Of a DNA stretch of 64,000 bases, positions 16,062 to 24,821 are shown piece after piece (position 1 is the stretch's first letter; each line of letters begins with the position of its first letter). The notes beneath the pieces were generated by a model. It searched no databases and was not told the DNA's origin. It saw only the letters and a program-made list of their open reading frames with translations. Both the position numbers and the translations under genes were made by a program. Source of the stretch: a virus; IMG/VR virus record IMGVR_UViG_3300035670_000149, positions 1 through 64,000 of that record; one strand, given 5' to 3'.

Positions 16062-16567
16062 GGGTTATATTGAAATGCTATTGAAAGTCTACCAAAATCA
16101 TTCATCAAAGGAGTTGGAGGAATGATTTTGTGTTGAATTCTTCCATTAAAAACAACTGCTCTACCTGGTTTTGGTCTTACAATTCCTCCTCTACGAAACT
16201 TAGTGCCTGACCCCCAATACCATTTCCAAACGGGATTTACATAAAAAATTACAGTGCTTCCCCATTCGTCGGTATGATATTCAAAATGTTCAAATGGTTT
16301 GATGCAGTTTATAGAAACCTTATAAAGATTGTTTGTTTCTGGAATGTTTTTTTCTTTAATTTTATTGTGCAAATAACTTACCAAGGGGTCATCATGCATA
16401 ATTTCCCCAATCATAGGTTGTCTTATTGTTCTACCAAAGGACATTCTTTTTACTTGCTGTCCTCTATAATCATCAATTTTATTCCAAATAAAATCATCAG
16501 TATTCAAAAAACTATAGATGTCTCTGACTTCATCTTGCTTCAAAAAATTATCGTAAATTGTAATCAT
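16058..16567 (-). CDS. 2OG-Fe(II) oxygenase
   Basis: 169 residues from the ATG at 16567 (MITIYDNFLKQDEV). The motif FEYHTDEWGSTVIFYVN carries HxD, NGRIQHKIIPPTP the distal His and FGRLSIAFQYNP the arginine. The unusual insert VWKWYWGSGTKFRRGG lies between the strands. ATGA overlaps on both sides. Confidence 0.75.
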   Translation of the reverse strand: MITIYDNFLKQDEVRDIYSFLNTDDFIWNKIDDYRGQQVKRMSFGRTIRQPMIGEIMHDDPLVSYLHNKIKEKNIPETNNLYKVSINCIKPFEHFEYHTDEWGSTVIFYVNPVWKWYWGSGTKFRRGGIVRPKPGRAVVFNGRIQHKIIPPTPLMNDFGRLSIAFQYNP

Positions 16568-17109
16568 GATACAAAACTTAACCAACTGGAAATTATATAT
16601 TTGGTCTCACTCGACGAAGTAAGACCTTTGTGAGCATGTGTCCACTCAGAAGGCCAAATAACAAGTTTTCCTTGTTTTGGTTTTATGAGTTTTTTTTGAT
16701 GATAGAATAGGGTTTCTCCGCCATCGTGAACATCATTCAAATACAGCATCCACACCAGTATTCTAGCACAGGTTTTAATCGTGCTTCTTTCGCAATGCAA
16801 CTCATGATATGCTTGTCCTGGATAATACCGTTTGAGTGATATATTTTCTATTTGACCAAAACTGCTTAGGTTTTTTAGAAATGGATATGTTTTTTCATAT
16901 TCATGCAATTCAAGTTGCAAGGTTTCTAATAAACAATCTAGTTCAGGATGATTTGGAGAAAATAATACTTCAGTACAATCCTTCTTATTTTTATTCAAAC
17001 CTCCAATAGTTTCTCCATCTCGTTGAAAATTTTTAAGTTCTTCAAATAATGATATCAGTTTTTCACAATTTTCTCGTGAGAGTGCATTATCTTTTTCAAA
17101 AATAAACAT
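16564..17109 (-). CDS. 2OG-Fe(II) oxygenase, prolyl 4-hydroxylase-like
   Basis: 181 residues. LHCERSTIKTCARILVWMLY carries HxE as the metal site, followed by YLNDVHDGGETLF, the distal His in EWTHAHKGLTS, and the lysine-containing C-terminal strand KYIISSWLSF. The combination matches prolyl 4-hydroxylase-type oxygenases more closely than the other paralogues here; these use Lys rather than Arg to bind 2-oxoglutarate. First of the five oxygenases, starting 1 bp into the end of a glycine-rich adhesin gene. Confidence 0.75.
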   Translation of the reverse strand: MFIFEKDNALSRENCEKLISLFEELKNFQRDGETIGGLNKNKKDCTEVLFSPNHPELDCLLETLQLELHEYEKTYPFLKNLSSFGQIENISLKRYYPGQAYHELHCERSTIKTCARILVWMLYLNDVHDGGETLFYHQKKLIKPKQGKLVIWPSEWTHAHKGLTSSSETKYIISSWLSFVS

Positions 17110-17972
17110 TATGTGCTTAAATAAAGTCTTCCTAACGTTCCAGCATTTCCAGCAGTTCCTCTCACAGGATCGGATGGATTTCCAACAGTTCCTCTAGATC
17201 CGCCAAGATTTGATGGAGATGTTACTGTGGGATGCACATAAGAACTTCCGCCACCGCCACCTGTTGCAGCAAGACAACAAATATCTGGACCACCTTGACC
17301 TCCCCAATATCCAGAACCCCCGCCAGATCCTCCACCATAACCAGCACCAGGTCCTCCTTGTAAAGGCCAAACAGTATAACCAGGACCACCACCGTTAGTT
17401 GATTGATAACCACTACCAGGTTGCCCCGATGTTCCACCTCCAGCTCCTGCTACCTGCCCTCTGCCACCATCATCAGAATCTGTTGCGCCTCCGCCACCGG
17501 CAACTACCCTCGCATTGGCCTGCGAAACTGATGAAGCAAAAACTCCATACGCGCCGCCACCAAGAGAAGGTCCAACAACCCCAAAATTTGAATTCATAAT
17601 TAAAGTATCTCCCGTGGTTCCTGGCAAATACCCACCAGCAAACCCTCCAGCTCCAGATGGATATCCTTGATTTGGTTGTCCACCACCACCCCAAGCCCTA
17701 ATTCTAAGATTATATGGTCCCTGAGCAACAAAAGTATGTTGAACTGTTGGTTGAAAACTCAGAGCCCCGTTAGTTACAAAACTCCATGTGCCTGGACCAG
17801 AAATTGTTGCTGGAACTGTAAAAGTATCTGAAATTGCGGAAGAAAAAACTTGTCTCCAGGTCCCAGCGTCTTTAATATGAACTGTAGAGGAACTTCTCCA
17901 AACTCCACCATCTTTTACATGAATACCAGTTGCGGATCTCCAGGTTCCTCCGTCTTTAATTTGCGTTGCCAT
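17109..17972 (-). CDS. Glycine-rich adhesin with KDGGTWR repeats
   Basis: 287 residues. The N-terminus has three 13-15-residue repeats of the type IKDGGTWRSATGIHV, a motif found in phage tail fibres; then a beta domain, then a Gly-rich region (GGGGGSSYVHPTVTSPSN and others) typical of adhesin tips. It lies directly upstream of five oxygenase genes with 1 bp overlap. Likely virion receptor-binding protein, possibly a substrate of the oxygenases (inference). Confidence 0.75.
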   Translation of the reverse strand: MATQIKDGGTWRSATGIHVKDGGVWRSSSTVHIKDAGTWRQVFSSAISDTFTVPATISGPGTWSFVTNGALSFQPTVQHTFVAQGPYNLRIRAWGGGGQPNQGYPSGAGGFAGGYLPGTTGDTLIMNSNFGVVGPSLGGGAYGVFASSVSQANARVVAGGGGATDSDDGGRGQVAGAGGGTSGQPGSGYQSTNGGGPGYTVWPLQGGPGAGYGGGSGGGSGYWGGQGGPDICCLAATGGGGGSSYVHPTVTSPSNLGGSRGTVGNPSDPVRGTAGNAGTLGRLYLST

Positions 17973-17978
17973 ATCTTA

Positions 17979-18677
17979 TCAAACCAAATAAGGACCAGAT
18001 GGTTGTGGTGGATAAAAATCCCTTGCAGAAATCATTGATCGAGTATAAGGTGATACATCACCAATAATTTCTGGCAAATCTCTAAGTTGTTGTCTATACT
18101 GCTTAATTTCAGTAGTGAGTAATTTTCCAGTTTCAGTTGCCTGAATAACAAGATAATCTGTATTTTTTAGAAGAAGATCTCTTGTTCCTCTCAAAATGTT
18201 CCATTTTTCAGTATTCAATTCTTCATCAGTAAATCTTGTTATTTCATATACTTTAGTGATGGTTAACTTCTTATGATCAAGAATCCATTGATCATCTGGT
18301 TTTGTTGCCTTGATTTTAATAGTATCTTCATCACCAACATCTGGTTCAACTACTTTATAAGTTTTCCAAGTAATTGAAATTGTTTTATCATCATCACTAA
18401 TTGCCCACTCTTTAATAGGATTTTTGATATAAAATTCTTTATCATTTGCTGTTGGCACATCATTAGCATTGGTGATTCTTCTCCAACTCTCATTATAATA
18501 CAAATAGTCATCATCAACAAATGCACCGTTGTCATAAATCCAACGAGGATGCATTCTTTCTGTATTATAATTAGTTACATATTTTTGTCTTTCTTGACTC
18601 TGATTCCATTCATCAGTTAGTTCTGGAAGAACATCAGGAAACCAATACTTTTTGTCTGTTTCTTCTACCCAACTCAT
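17979..18677 (-). CDS. Virion-associated protein with tail-assembly-chaperone-like C-terminus
   Basis: 232 residues. Residues about 155-210 (WNILRGTRDLLLKNTDYLVI, then KQYRQQLRDLPE) match the phage tail assembly chaperone domain (W..LR..RD.LL..TD, then YRQ.LRDLP) often found at the end of fibre assembly proteins. The N-terminal part is not recognised. Sits between a fibre and an adhesin gene, so a fibre-assembly chaperone is likely. Confidence 0.65.
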   Translation of the reverse strand: MSWVEETDKKYWFPDVLPELTDEWNQSQERQKYVTNYNTERMHPRWIYDNGAFVDDDYLYYNESWRRITNANDVPTANDKEFYIKNPIKEWAISDDDKTISITWKTYKVVEPDVGDEDTIKIKATKPDDQWILDHKKLTITKVYEITRFTDEELNTEKWNILRGTRDLLLKNTDYLVIQATETGKLLTTEIKQYRQQLRDLPEIIGDVSPYTRSMISARDFYPPQPSGPYLV

Positions 18678-18688
18678 TGTTTTTATCC

Positions 18689-19912
18689 TTAGTAGATGTA
18701 GTATATATCTCCGTCAGATCCACCAGTAGGAGATCCTCCAGATTGTACAGTTCTATTTCCTATCGCATTTTTCCCAATAGCAGCACCAATTGATCCAACA
18801 GTCATAATACCAGCGATTGACAAATGAGTACCACTAATTGTGACTCCAGTTCCGACCTGAATCTGAGAAGAACCGCCTCTCATTGTAATTGCACTTCCAA
18901 CCTGAACAACATCACTATTACCATTCAAAGTTATTGAACTTCTGCCAATGGTCAGAATTCCAATAACTCTAGCATTTCCATCAACCAATAACGCAGTTGT
19001 ACCAATACCAATGGTTACCGTACCCATACCTGCTGAGGTATTGAAAGTAGATACCCCAGACACCGTAATCGTATTTGAAGTTACGCTTGCTAGTGTTGAA
19101 AATCCAGTAACTCTGAAGTGTGTTGAATTGGACTGAGTAAAAGTTGTAATACCAGATACATTTAGATTTCCACTCAATGTAGACATACCAGAAACTACAA
19201 GAGTGCTGGTACTTACATTATCAGTAGCAGCAATTCCAGTAAGTGCAGATCCATCTCCACTGAAAGAATTTGCTGTGATGATACCAGTAACATTTAGATT
19301 TGTTCCAGTTACTCCTACACCAAGAAATCCGCTAACAGATGTGGAAACTCCGGCAGTTGATGCATATGTTGCAATGCCTGCACTAACCGCGACAGAAGCA
19401 ATGCCCGCACGAACTGCTTCAGTTGCAATACCTGCTCTAGTCGCTTCGGTGGACATTCCAGCACGAACTGCTTCAGTTGCAATACCTGCTCTAGTCGCTT
19501 CGGTGGACATTCCAGCACGAACTGCTTCAGTTGCAATACCAGCTTTAATGGTAGATTGAACAGTGGCATTTAATAATCCACCAACTGAGAGATCACCAGA
19601 GACTTGGAAATTTCCTCTTACGACTTGATCACCATCGCCATTCAGAACATCAGCAACTACAAAATTTTCATGTATGACAAACTCAATAACATCATTTTGA
19701 TTTGCTGGAGTAATTAGAGTTATTGTTGCCCCATCTAATGCAACAAAATCTCTTTGTCCAACTAACTTCACACCATTACGATATACATCAATGGCATTGA
19801 TATTATAACCACCACTAGGCAAAAAATCTACCTGTCCAGCAGTGGCTAACACTGATAATCTTATATTATTTTGGGTTCCAGTAAAACTAGATTGTTGTCC
19901 TAGGTATCCCAT
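18689..19912 (-). CDS. Tail-fibre-like structural protein
   Basis: 407 residues. N-terminal domain (MGYLGQQSSFTGTQNNIRLS) resembles that of the protein at 26257 (FGYVGNQPDSTPV..., DVFLNGIKLV versus DVYRNGVKLVG), likely a shared capsid/tail attachment domain. Residues 120-190 are 9-residue repeats (TEAVRAGMS/TEATRAGIA), then GVSTF repeats. Has a late promoter at 19929 and heads the adhesin-oxygenase transcript. Confidence 0.75.
   Translation of the reverse strand: MGYLGQQSSFTGTQNNIRLSVLATAGQVDFLPSGGYNINAIDVYRNGVKLVGQRDFVALDGATITLITPANQNDVIEFVIHENFVVADVLNGDGDQVVRGNFQVSGDLSVGGLLNATVQSTIKAGIATEAVRAGMSTEATRAGIATEAVRAGMSTEATRAGIATEAVRAGIASVAVSAGIATYASTAGVSTSVSGFLGVGVTGTNLNVTGIITANSFSGDGSALTGIAATDNVSTSTLVVSGMSTLSGNLNVSGITTFTQSNSTHFRVTGFSTLASVTSNTITVSGVSTFNTSAGMGTVTIGIGTTALLVDGNARVIGILTIGRSSITLNGNSDVVQVGSAITMRGGSSQIQVGTGVTISGTHLSIAGIMTVGSIGAAIGKNAIGNRTVQSGGSPTGGSDGDIYYIY
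19407..19554. repeat. 54-bp in-frame tandem repeat
   Basis: Copies start at 19407, 19461 and 19515 and encode 18-residue units (two 9-residue half-repeats). They are almost identical at DNA level. Confidence 0.85.
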
Positions 19913-19927
19913 GTTATCGTTTTTTAG

Positions 19928-20257
19928 TTATTTATCATCTCCAACATCAAAAGAAATCACATCAGATCCTTCAAGACCACAAAAAGGAACTGTATCAGCA
20001 GCAAAAATCATATCTTCACCATAAGAACTCAAATAATTTGGAAATTCAAAAATACCAGTTGCATTATCAGTTTCGGGAAACTCAATGACTTTATCTTCAA
20101 GATCTAGATTATCAATATAATCCATAATATCTGAGATCATTCTCCATTTTGCTTCAGTTTCATACTGTTCATGGTCTCCGAGATTGAATTGCCCCAGATT
20201 TGCATGAAAATTGTAATGAGTTTGAAGATAGGACTTAAGTTTTTCGTATTTAGACAT
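19928..20257 (-). CDS. Hypothetical protein
   Basis: 109 residues, helical N-terminus (MSKYEKLKSYLQTHYNFHAN) and acidic C-terminus. It follows the oxygenase at 20260 with 2 bp spacing and ends at the late promoter for the next fibre unit. No family recognised. Confidence 0.6.
   Translation of the reverse strand: MSKYEKLKSYLQTHYNFHANLGQFNLGDHEQYETEAKWRMISDIMDYIDNLDLEDKVIEFPETDNATGIFEFPNYLSSYGEDMIFAADTVPFCGLEGSDVISFDVGDDK
19929..19936 (-). promoter_or_regulatory. T4-type late promoter
   Basis: Minus-strand GATAAATA followed by ACTAAAAAA, 17 bp upstream of the fibre gene start at 19912. Overlaps the 3' end of the upstream 109-residue gene. Confidence 0.7.
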
Positions 20258-20259
20258 AA

Positions 20260-20943
20260 TTACCTCGCAGCATCTTTTGCACAGTGAGCACGTTGTCCAT
20301 CAGCAAGAACATAATGGAAGAAAATTTGATGATAGTACGTATCATCATTTCTCCTCTTCCATCTACCTATTATATTGCCTTTATGTCTAGATGGCAAGGG
20401 ATCTCTCCAGTGTGGTCGTTCACACCCTTTGTACAACAAACCATCTCCTGGTTCCAAACAAAGGGATCTCTCTTCTCCACCAACAGTTTTGATTTTGAAT
20501 GGCCAGCATTCTTCTAAATTAGTGCTAACATGAACACTTACAGAAATTTCGCAAGCATCACGATCGGCATGTCTTTTTAGTTCTTGCCCAGCAAAATAAA
20601 ATCTATCATAGTAATACGTATTATACAACTTACGTCCAATTATTTCCTCTAATTTCAAACGAATACCAGAATGAACTTCTCTGTATTGGGGATGAGTATA
20701 AGTTGCAATAGAACCTTCTACCTGTTCTTCTAATGGAATATGCTGATATTGATCTAAATTTTTTCCCCAGAAGTTTATTTGCCCTCTGATCTCAGGAACT
20801 GACCTATGCAAATCAATAGAATTCCAAAGATTTTTAATAACTAAGTATCCATCATTTTCAAATTGATCATTTCGAGTCCACGCAGTTCCTGTGTTTTGTC
20901 GTTCTTGCCATAGCAATTGCTCTTCTGTCATTTTTTCTGCCAT
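20260..20943 (-). CDS. 2OG-Fe(II) oxygenase-like protein
   Basis: 227 residues. LKRHADRDACEISVSVHV supplies the HxD, CERPHWRDPLPS the distal His after EPGDGLLY, and HQIFFHYVLADG the C-terminal strand. This is a second subtype often found in cyanophages, different from the TIGR02466 pair. It lies 8 bp downstream of another oxygenase gene. Substrate unknown. Confidence 0.7.
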   Translation of the reverse strand: MAEKMTEEQLLWQERQNTGTAWTRNDQFENDGYLVIKNLWNSIDLHRSVPEIRGQINFWGKNLDQYQHIPLEEQVEGSIATYTHPQYREVHSGIRLKLEEIIGRKLYNTYYYDRFYFAGQELKRHADRDACEISVSVHVSTNLEECWPFKIKTVGGEERSLCLEPGDGLLYKGCERPHWRDPLPSRHKGNIIGRWKRRNDDTYYHQIFFHYVLADGQRAHCAKDAAR

Positions 20944-20951
20944 AATTTACC

Positions 20952-21572
20952 TCACTTCCAGCGGGGTCCAACCGTCCATCCAACAAGGGATTTGCGGGTT
21001 CCTTTTGTAACTTTTAGAACTCTATGTTGTGTGCGAGAATCAAATAGAATTACAGTGCCACGCTTACGGGGAGCAATATAACTATTCCCTGCTTCATCAA
21101 GCAGTTGTAAGTTTCCACCTTCATAATCATCAGGGTCACTCAACTGAACTACAAATGAAAGTTTACGAACCATTTCAATTTTTTCATTAAAATAATCCTG
21201 TGCCAAACCTTCAGCACGATTTCCAACTGCTACTGGTTTGTATTGAGTCGAAAGTCCTGCGTCATTATGCCAACCATAGAACTGTCCCTCAGTATATTTT
21301 GTAAACTGCATTGATTCTCCATCAATACAGTGAAGGTCATAAAGGAAGTTCTCACGATTTGCTCTTTGAATATAATGCCACACAAATCCACCAACCCAAT
21401 GAGTGGTAGGAATCCAGGCGTTTTGTGAGTTTCTTTTTTCTTTATTGAGAGCATCTCCATGAAGTTTGGAGTCTGCCATTTGCTCATCAAACTTTTCTGT
21501 AAGATCTCGTTCGATGATGTGTACAACATCATCTGGTAGATCACTAAAATACCAAACTGATTGAAATGCCAT
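20952..21572 (-). CDS. 2OG-Fe(II) oxygenase, PKHD/PiuC-like
   Basis: 206 residues. TEGQFYGWHNDAG gives HxD, then KLSFVVQLSDPDDYEGGNLQ is the conserved strand pair, RTQHRVLKVTKGTRKSLVGW gives His and Arg. The order and spacing fit the PKHD-type hydroxylases (YbiX/PiuC). First of two oxygenase genes in this block. A protein hydroxylase role is inferred. Confidence 0.8.
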   Translation of the reverse strand: MAFQSVWYFSDLPDDVVHIIERDLTEKFDEQMADSKLHGDALNKEKRNSQNAWIPTTHWVGGFVWHYIQRANRENFLYDLHCIDGESMQFTKYTEGQFYGWHNDAGLSTQYKPVAVGNRAEGLAQDYFNEKIEMVRKLSFVVQLSDPDDYEGGNLQLLDEAGNSYIAPRKRGTVILFDSRTQHRVLKVTKGTRKSLVGWTVGPRWK

Positions 21573-21587
21573 ATGTAAAAAGTTAAA

Positions 21588-22313
21588 TTAAGTTTGCTTC
21601 CACAGTGAAGAAAATGGGCACTTACCGTTTTCAGATCTTTTGGTTCTTTCTTTGATCAGATTCCATGAATGAAAAGGGTGCCATTTTTTTAGTTCATTAT
21701 TTTGAATGACTTTTTTTGATATTTCCTCTGACACCTCTTTTTTGACCAACTTTATCATTATATCATGTTGATTCTTTTTTGTAAATCTAACATTGCATAA
21801 TGGCGATCCTCTGTCAAGAAATATTTCTTCATCTTTCTTTTTTAGAAGAACTCCAATATTTATTGGTCTCTCCCAACAAGATACTGGAAAAGTTCCAGAT
21901 ATTAAATCCAACCCTTTAGAAGTTAATGATGAATGGGGAATTTGCTCAATCCAAAGATCTTCTTCTTCAGTCCAAAACAAAAAGGATAAAAGCATTTGAA
22001 ATTCTGGAAATTCCCCATTATTCCAATCTGAATGAATTTGAAAATAACGATCAAAATTACTCTGCGAATTAAAATCTGCATTCAAAAAATTAGAATTTGA
22101 ATTGTACTTTATTTTCAGAGGAAATTGTTGATATAATGTAAAGGTATTTTTGTAATATTCTTTCCAACCAGGACATTTAGAATGTTGATATCTAGAATCA
22201 TAATCTGAAGTATACTTTTGAGGTGAAATAAAATAATCTTCAGGAAGACAATTTCTATTTTCTGGATCAAAGGATCCAATAGAATAATCATAAAATACTT
22301 TTACAGTTTTCAT
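21588..22313 (-). CDS. Hypothetical protein (DUF6065-like?)
   Basis: 241 residues, starting MKTVKVFYDYSIGSFDPENR with KCPGWKEYYKNTFTLYQQFP (residues 45-70) and ending HPFHSWNLIKERTKRSENGK. The pattern CPG...KNTF resembles phage proteins of unknown function annotated DUF6065, but I am not sure. ATGA overlap with the transferase-like gene upstream, so it is probably part of the same modification step. Confidence 0.5.
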   Translation of the reverse strand: MKTVKVFYDYSIGSFDPENRNCLPEDYFISPQKYTSDYDSRYQHSKCPGWKEYYKNTFTLYQQFPLKIKYNSNSNFLNADFNSQSNFDRYFQIHSDWNNGEFPEFQMLLSFLFWTEEEDLWIEQIPHSSLTSKGLDLISGTFPVSCWERPINIGVLLKKKDEEIFLDRGSPLCNVRFTKKNQHDIMIKLVKKEVSEEISKKVIQNNELKKWHPFHSWNLIKERTKRSENGKCPFSSLWKQT

Positions 22314-23278
22314 AATTTTTGAAAAAAATCAAATACTTTTTTTGGTGGTTCTACTTCAAACTTTTTGATTTTATTGGAAAGAGATTGATATGCACCATCA
22401 TTCAAAATAAGATCTTCATTGATGACAAAATCGATAGATTCTACTCTTTCGTGCAGTAATCTCAATTTTTTATAAAGATTACTGGGAGTTTCTAATAAAT
22501 CTAAAGAAAGAAACTGATATGTGAGAAATTTTTTTTCATCCGTTAGTAAGTCATCTGAAAAAATTTCTTCCAAATATTTCATACCTTGATTCCATTCTTC
22601 TCCTTTATCACTTGGAGCATAATGTTTATGAACATCTTGTTCTATTAGGTTACTTACTTTTTTATGAATATTTCCCTCATCATAAAATTTTACTTTAGAC
22701 CCACAAAAACCAGCATACACAACTGTGCTGCAAAATATTGGAAAATATAAAGTTTTTGCTTTTTTTATGAGTCTTATTAGTTGATCCCCCCAGGAATCGT
22801 CATGTTGTCTGTGAGATATTTTATAAAGATTTTTTGGTATTGCTGATTTCCAAAAGTCTATATCTGATGGGAAAGAGATGTAATATGTTTTATCATCAAG
22901 AGAAAGATTGCCTAAGGATGTTATTATATCATGCTTTTTCTCTTCTGCCAACTCGGTGCTCCAATCTGATCGTGGCAAAAACACAATATCAACTTTTTCT
23001 TCCTCTTTGTAAGAAACTTTATTAAGTTCAAGACCATAGCAAAATGGACTTACACCAAATATCGCATCGTCTGGTATTTTTTTTATTACTTGGTTTCCCC
23101 AAAAATATTTGGGAGGATTATACATGATATAATCATAATCCCAATTTTGAAAAAAATTTTCTTTTGCTATCCCAGGAGTAATTTCATATTTTAAGGAATG
23201 TGTTACACCAGTCCAATTATCCAAATATAATTTCTGACCGTACGCTGGATGATTGGTAATAAAATTTTGCTTTTTCAT
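22310..23278 (-). CDS. Transferase-like protein, paralogue of the one at 10969
   Basis: 322 residues. Shares with the 332-residue protein: WTGVTHSLKYEITPG, GVSPFCYGLEL, VDIVFLPRSD, and LYFPIFCSTVVYAGFCGSKV then FYDEGN. The paralogue lies beside kdsB-like, hence a sugar- or phosphoryl-transfer role is inferred; a GT-B-like donor site is possible. It is coupled to the gene downstream and follows a conserved virion-associated gene. Confidence 0.5.
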   Translation of the reverse strand: MKKQNFITNHPAYGQKLYLDNWTGVTHSLKYEITPGIAKENFFQNWDYDYIMYNPPKYFWGNQVIKKIPDDAIFGVSPFCYGLELNKVSYKEEEKVDIVFLPRSDWSTELAEEKKHDIITSLGNLSLDDKTYYISFPSDIDFWKSAIPKNLYKISHRQHDDSWGDQLIRLIKKAKTLYFPIFCSTVVYAGFCGSKVKFYDEGNIHKKVSNLIEQDVHKHYAPSDKGEEWNQGMKYLEEIFSDDLLTDEKKFLTYQFLSLDLLETPSNLYKKLRLLHERVESIDFVINEDLILNDGAYQSLSNKIKKFEVEPPKKVFDFFQKL

Positions 23279-23293
23279 AACAAAAATAGTAGT

Positions 23294-23770
23294 TTAACCG
23301 TTGTCTGCCTCTGCTTCTTCTTGGGTTCTAGTTGGTGCTATGTAATATTCAGATTCAGGATCAGTGTCACCTGTTGGAACCATAGATTCTCTATATACAA
23401 CCCACGAAGTAGTTTCTTCATCCCATTCATATAATTTATACGTGGTTTGTATTCCTATTGGTCCACCAAGAACCACAAAAACTTCTTGTGGTTTTTGAAC
23501 GGGAGGTTCCCATTCGATTTTATCTCTATTCAGAACCCAACTTGGATATGGAGAATCAGGAATAAACTGATTCAGTTCACTATCATAAGTTATACCAATT
23601 CCACATGGTCCAGGCATATCATCATCTCTGTAATTAGTATATTCAATCCAACTTGAAGGATCTCCAGACTTTCCAGAAAGTATCCAAGACTCAGTAGCAA
23701 CTGTGATCTCAACAACCTTTTTGGTTTTTGGATCAATTTTTGCCCAATTTTTAGGTTTTTCCTGTGTCAT
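23294..23770 (-). CDS. Conserved fibre-region protein
   Basis: 158 residues. The segment GIGITYDSELNQFIPDSPYP then SWVLN and W-E-PP is widespread in cyanophage and marine phage fibre regions. The C-terminus has YKLYEWDEETTSWVVYRESM and an acidic tail. No enzymatic motif; probably virion-associated or a fibre-assembly factor. It follows the glycine-rich gene by 4 bp. Confidence 0.65.
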   Translation of the reverse strand: MTQEKPKNWAKIDPKTKKVVEITVATESWILSGKSGDPSSWIEYTNYRDDDMPGPCGIGITYDSELNQFIPDSPYPSWVLNRDKIEWEPPVQKPQEVFVVLGGPIGIQTTYKLYEWDEETTSWVVYRESMVPTGDTDPESEYYIAPTRTQEEAEADNG

Positions 23771-23774
23771 TTTA

Positions 23775-24821
23775 TCAAAGTTTTGTAATATTCGTTTTCA
23801 CGACAAACCATGCAGCACCATTACTACCTGAGGTATATGATGATCCATTCCCCGGAGTTCCTCCACCACCTGCGGCATAACTACTGGCGGCCGCGCTGGC
23901 AGCACCACCACCAGATCCTCCCGGGGTTCCAGATGGAGAGGCGGCACCAGGAACAAAAGTGCCATAACAATAACCATCAGGTCTTTGAGTTCCTTGACAG
24001 TAAGAAGGACCAGGGGTCCCGCCACCGCCGGCACCACCACCTCCGATTGCTTCAGGAGTCGGTAGCGTAATAGTAAATCCCGAACCTCCTGCGCCACCAC
24101 TACCATTGGCATTCATTCCACCGCCGCCTCCTCCAGTACAACCAACCGGGGTTGCGTTAGATGTTCCTCCACCAGATCCTCCTTGCGATCCTGGTCCAGG
24201 AGATGCATTAAATCCAGCTCCTCCACCACATCCACCAGGTTGACCATTGCCTCCATTAGTACCACCTCTACCACCACCAGTAGCAGTTCTTCCAAAAAAG
24301 GATGTATTGCCACCATTTGCACCAGAACCGCCGCCGCCACCAATGGTTAGTGTTTGAGAATATGAACTAACAAAACCCACAAAACCACCGCTAGCATTTT
24401 TAGAAATTGGTGAGATTGTATTATTTGATTTTATAAAGGAAAATTGTGGAGCAGTTAGATCACTATTTCGCGTGGGAGCTGGTGTTATTGGACCATTTCC
24501 AACAAATCCTCCAGCTCCTCCTCCACCATGAGCACCGGACCCACCTCCTGCGCTAATAAAATATTCAATAGAATTGGATCTAGAACTAACTCTAGTAGAA
24601 TTACCAATTACATCGTCTGCATGTCTTGAGACATATCCAGTTCCATTGGAAACTTTCCAATTTACAGTAGTATTAGACGTTGCCTTAAAATATGAATTGC
24701 CACCAGAAGACCCCAAAGAAGATGAAGGGGAGTCAATTCTAAAATCAAACACTCCACCAGTTTCAAATCTTCCACTCAATCTATTCTGAGATCTGAGTCT
24801 TCTATATTTTTTATTTGACAT
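23775..24821 (-). CDS. Glycine-rich tail adhesin
   Basis: 348 residues. Basic N-terminus (MSNKKYRRLRSQNRLSGRFE), then a beta domain, then glycine-rich blocks (GGGGGSGANGG, GGGAGGGGTPG, and others) to residue 330 and a C-terminus ending VVKTNITKL. Composition as in polyglycine-sandwich receptor-binding proteins. Upstream of a transferase-like and two oxygenase genes. Confidence 0.7.
   Translation of the reverse strand: MSNKKYRRLRSQNRLSGRFETGGVFDFRIDSPSSSLGSSGGNSYFKATSNTTVNWKVSNGTGYVSRHADDVIGNSTRVSSRSNSIEYFISAGGGSGAHGGGGAGGFVGNGPITPAPTRNSDLTAPQFSFIKSNNTISPISKNASGGFVGFVSSYSQTLTIGGGGGSGANGGNTSFFGRTATGGGRGGTNGGNGQPGGCGGGAGFNASPGPGSQGGSGGGTSNATPVGCTGGGGGGMNANGSGGAGGSGFTITLPTPEAIGGGGAGGGGTPGPSYCQGTQRPDGYCYGTFVPGAASPSGTPGGSGGGAASAAASSYAAGGGGTPGNGSSYTSGSNGAAWFVVKTNITKL

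Noticed and set aside
16274-16633. Plus-strand frame of 119 residues across two oxygenase genes
   Set aside because: Antisense to conserved oxygenase coding; Phe/Ile-rich translation without family features.
8906-19554. Possible CRISPR-like repeats
   Set aside because: Repeats are in frame, contiguous with no spacers, and code for fibre protein units.
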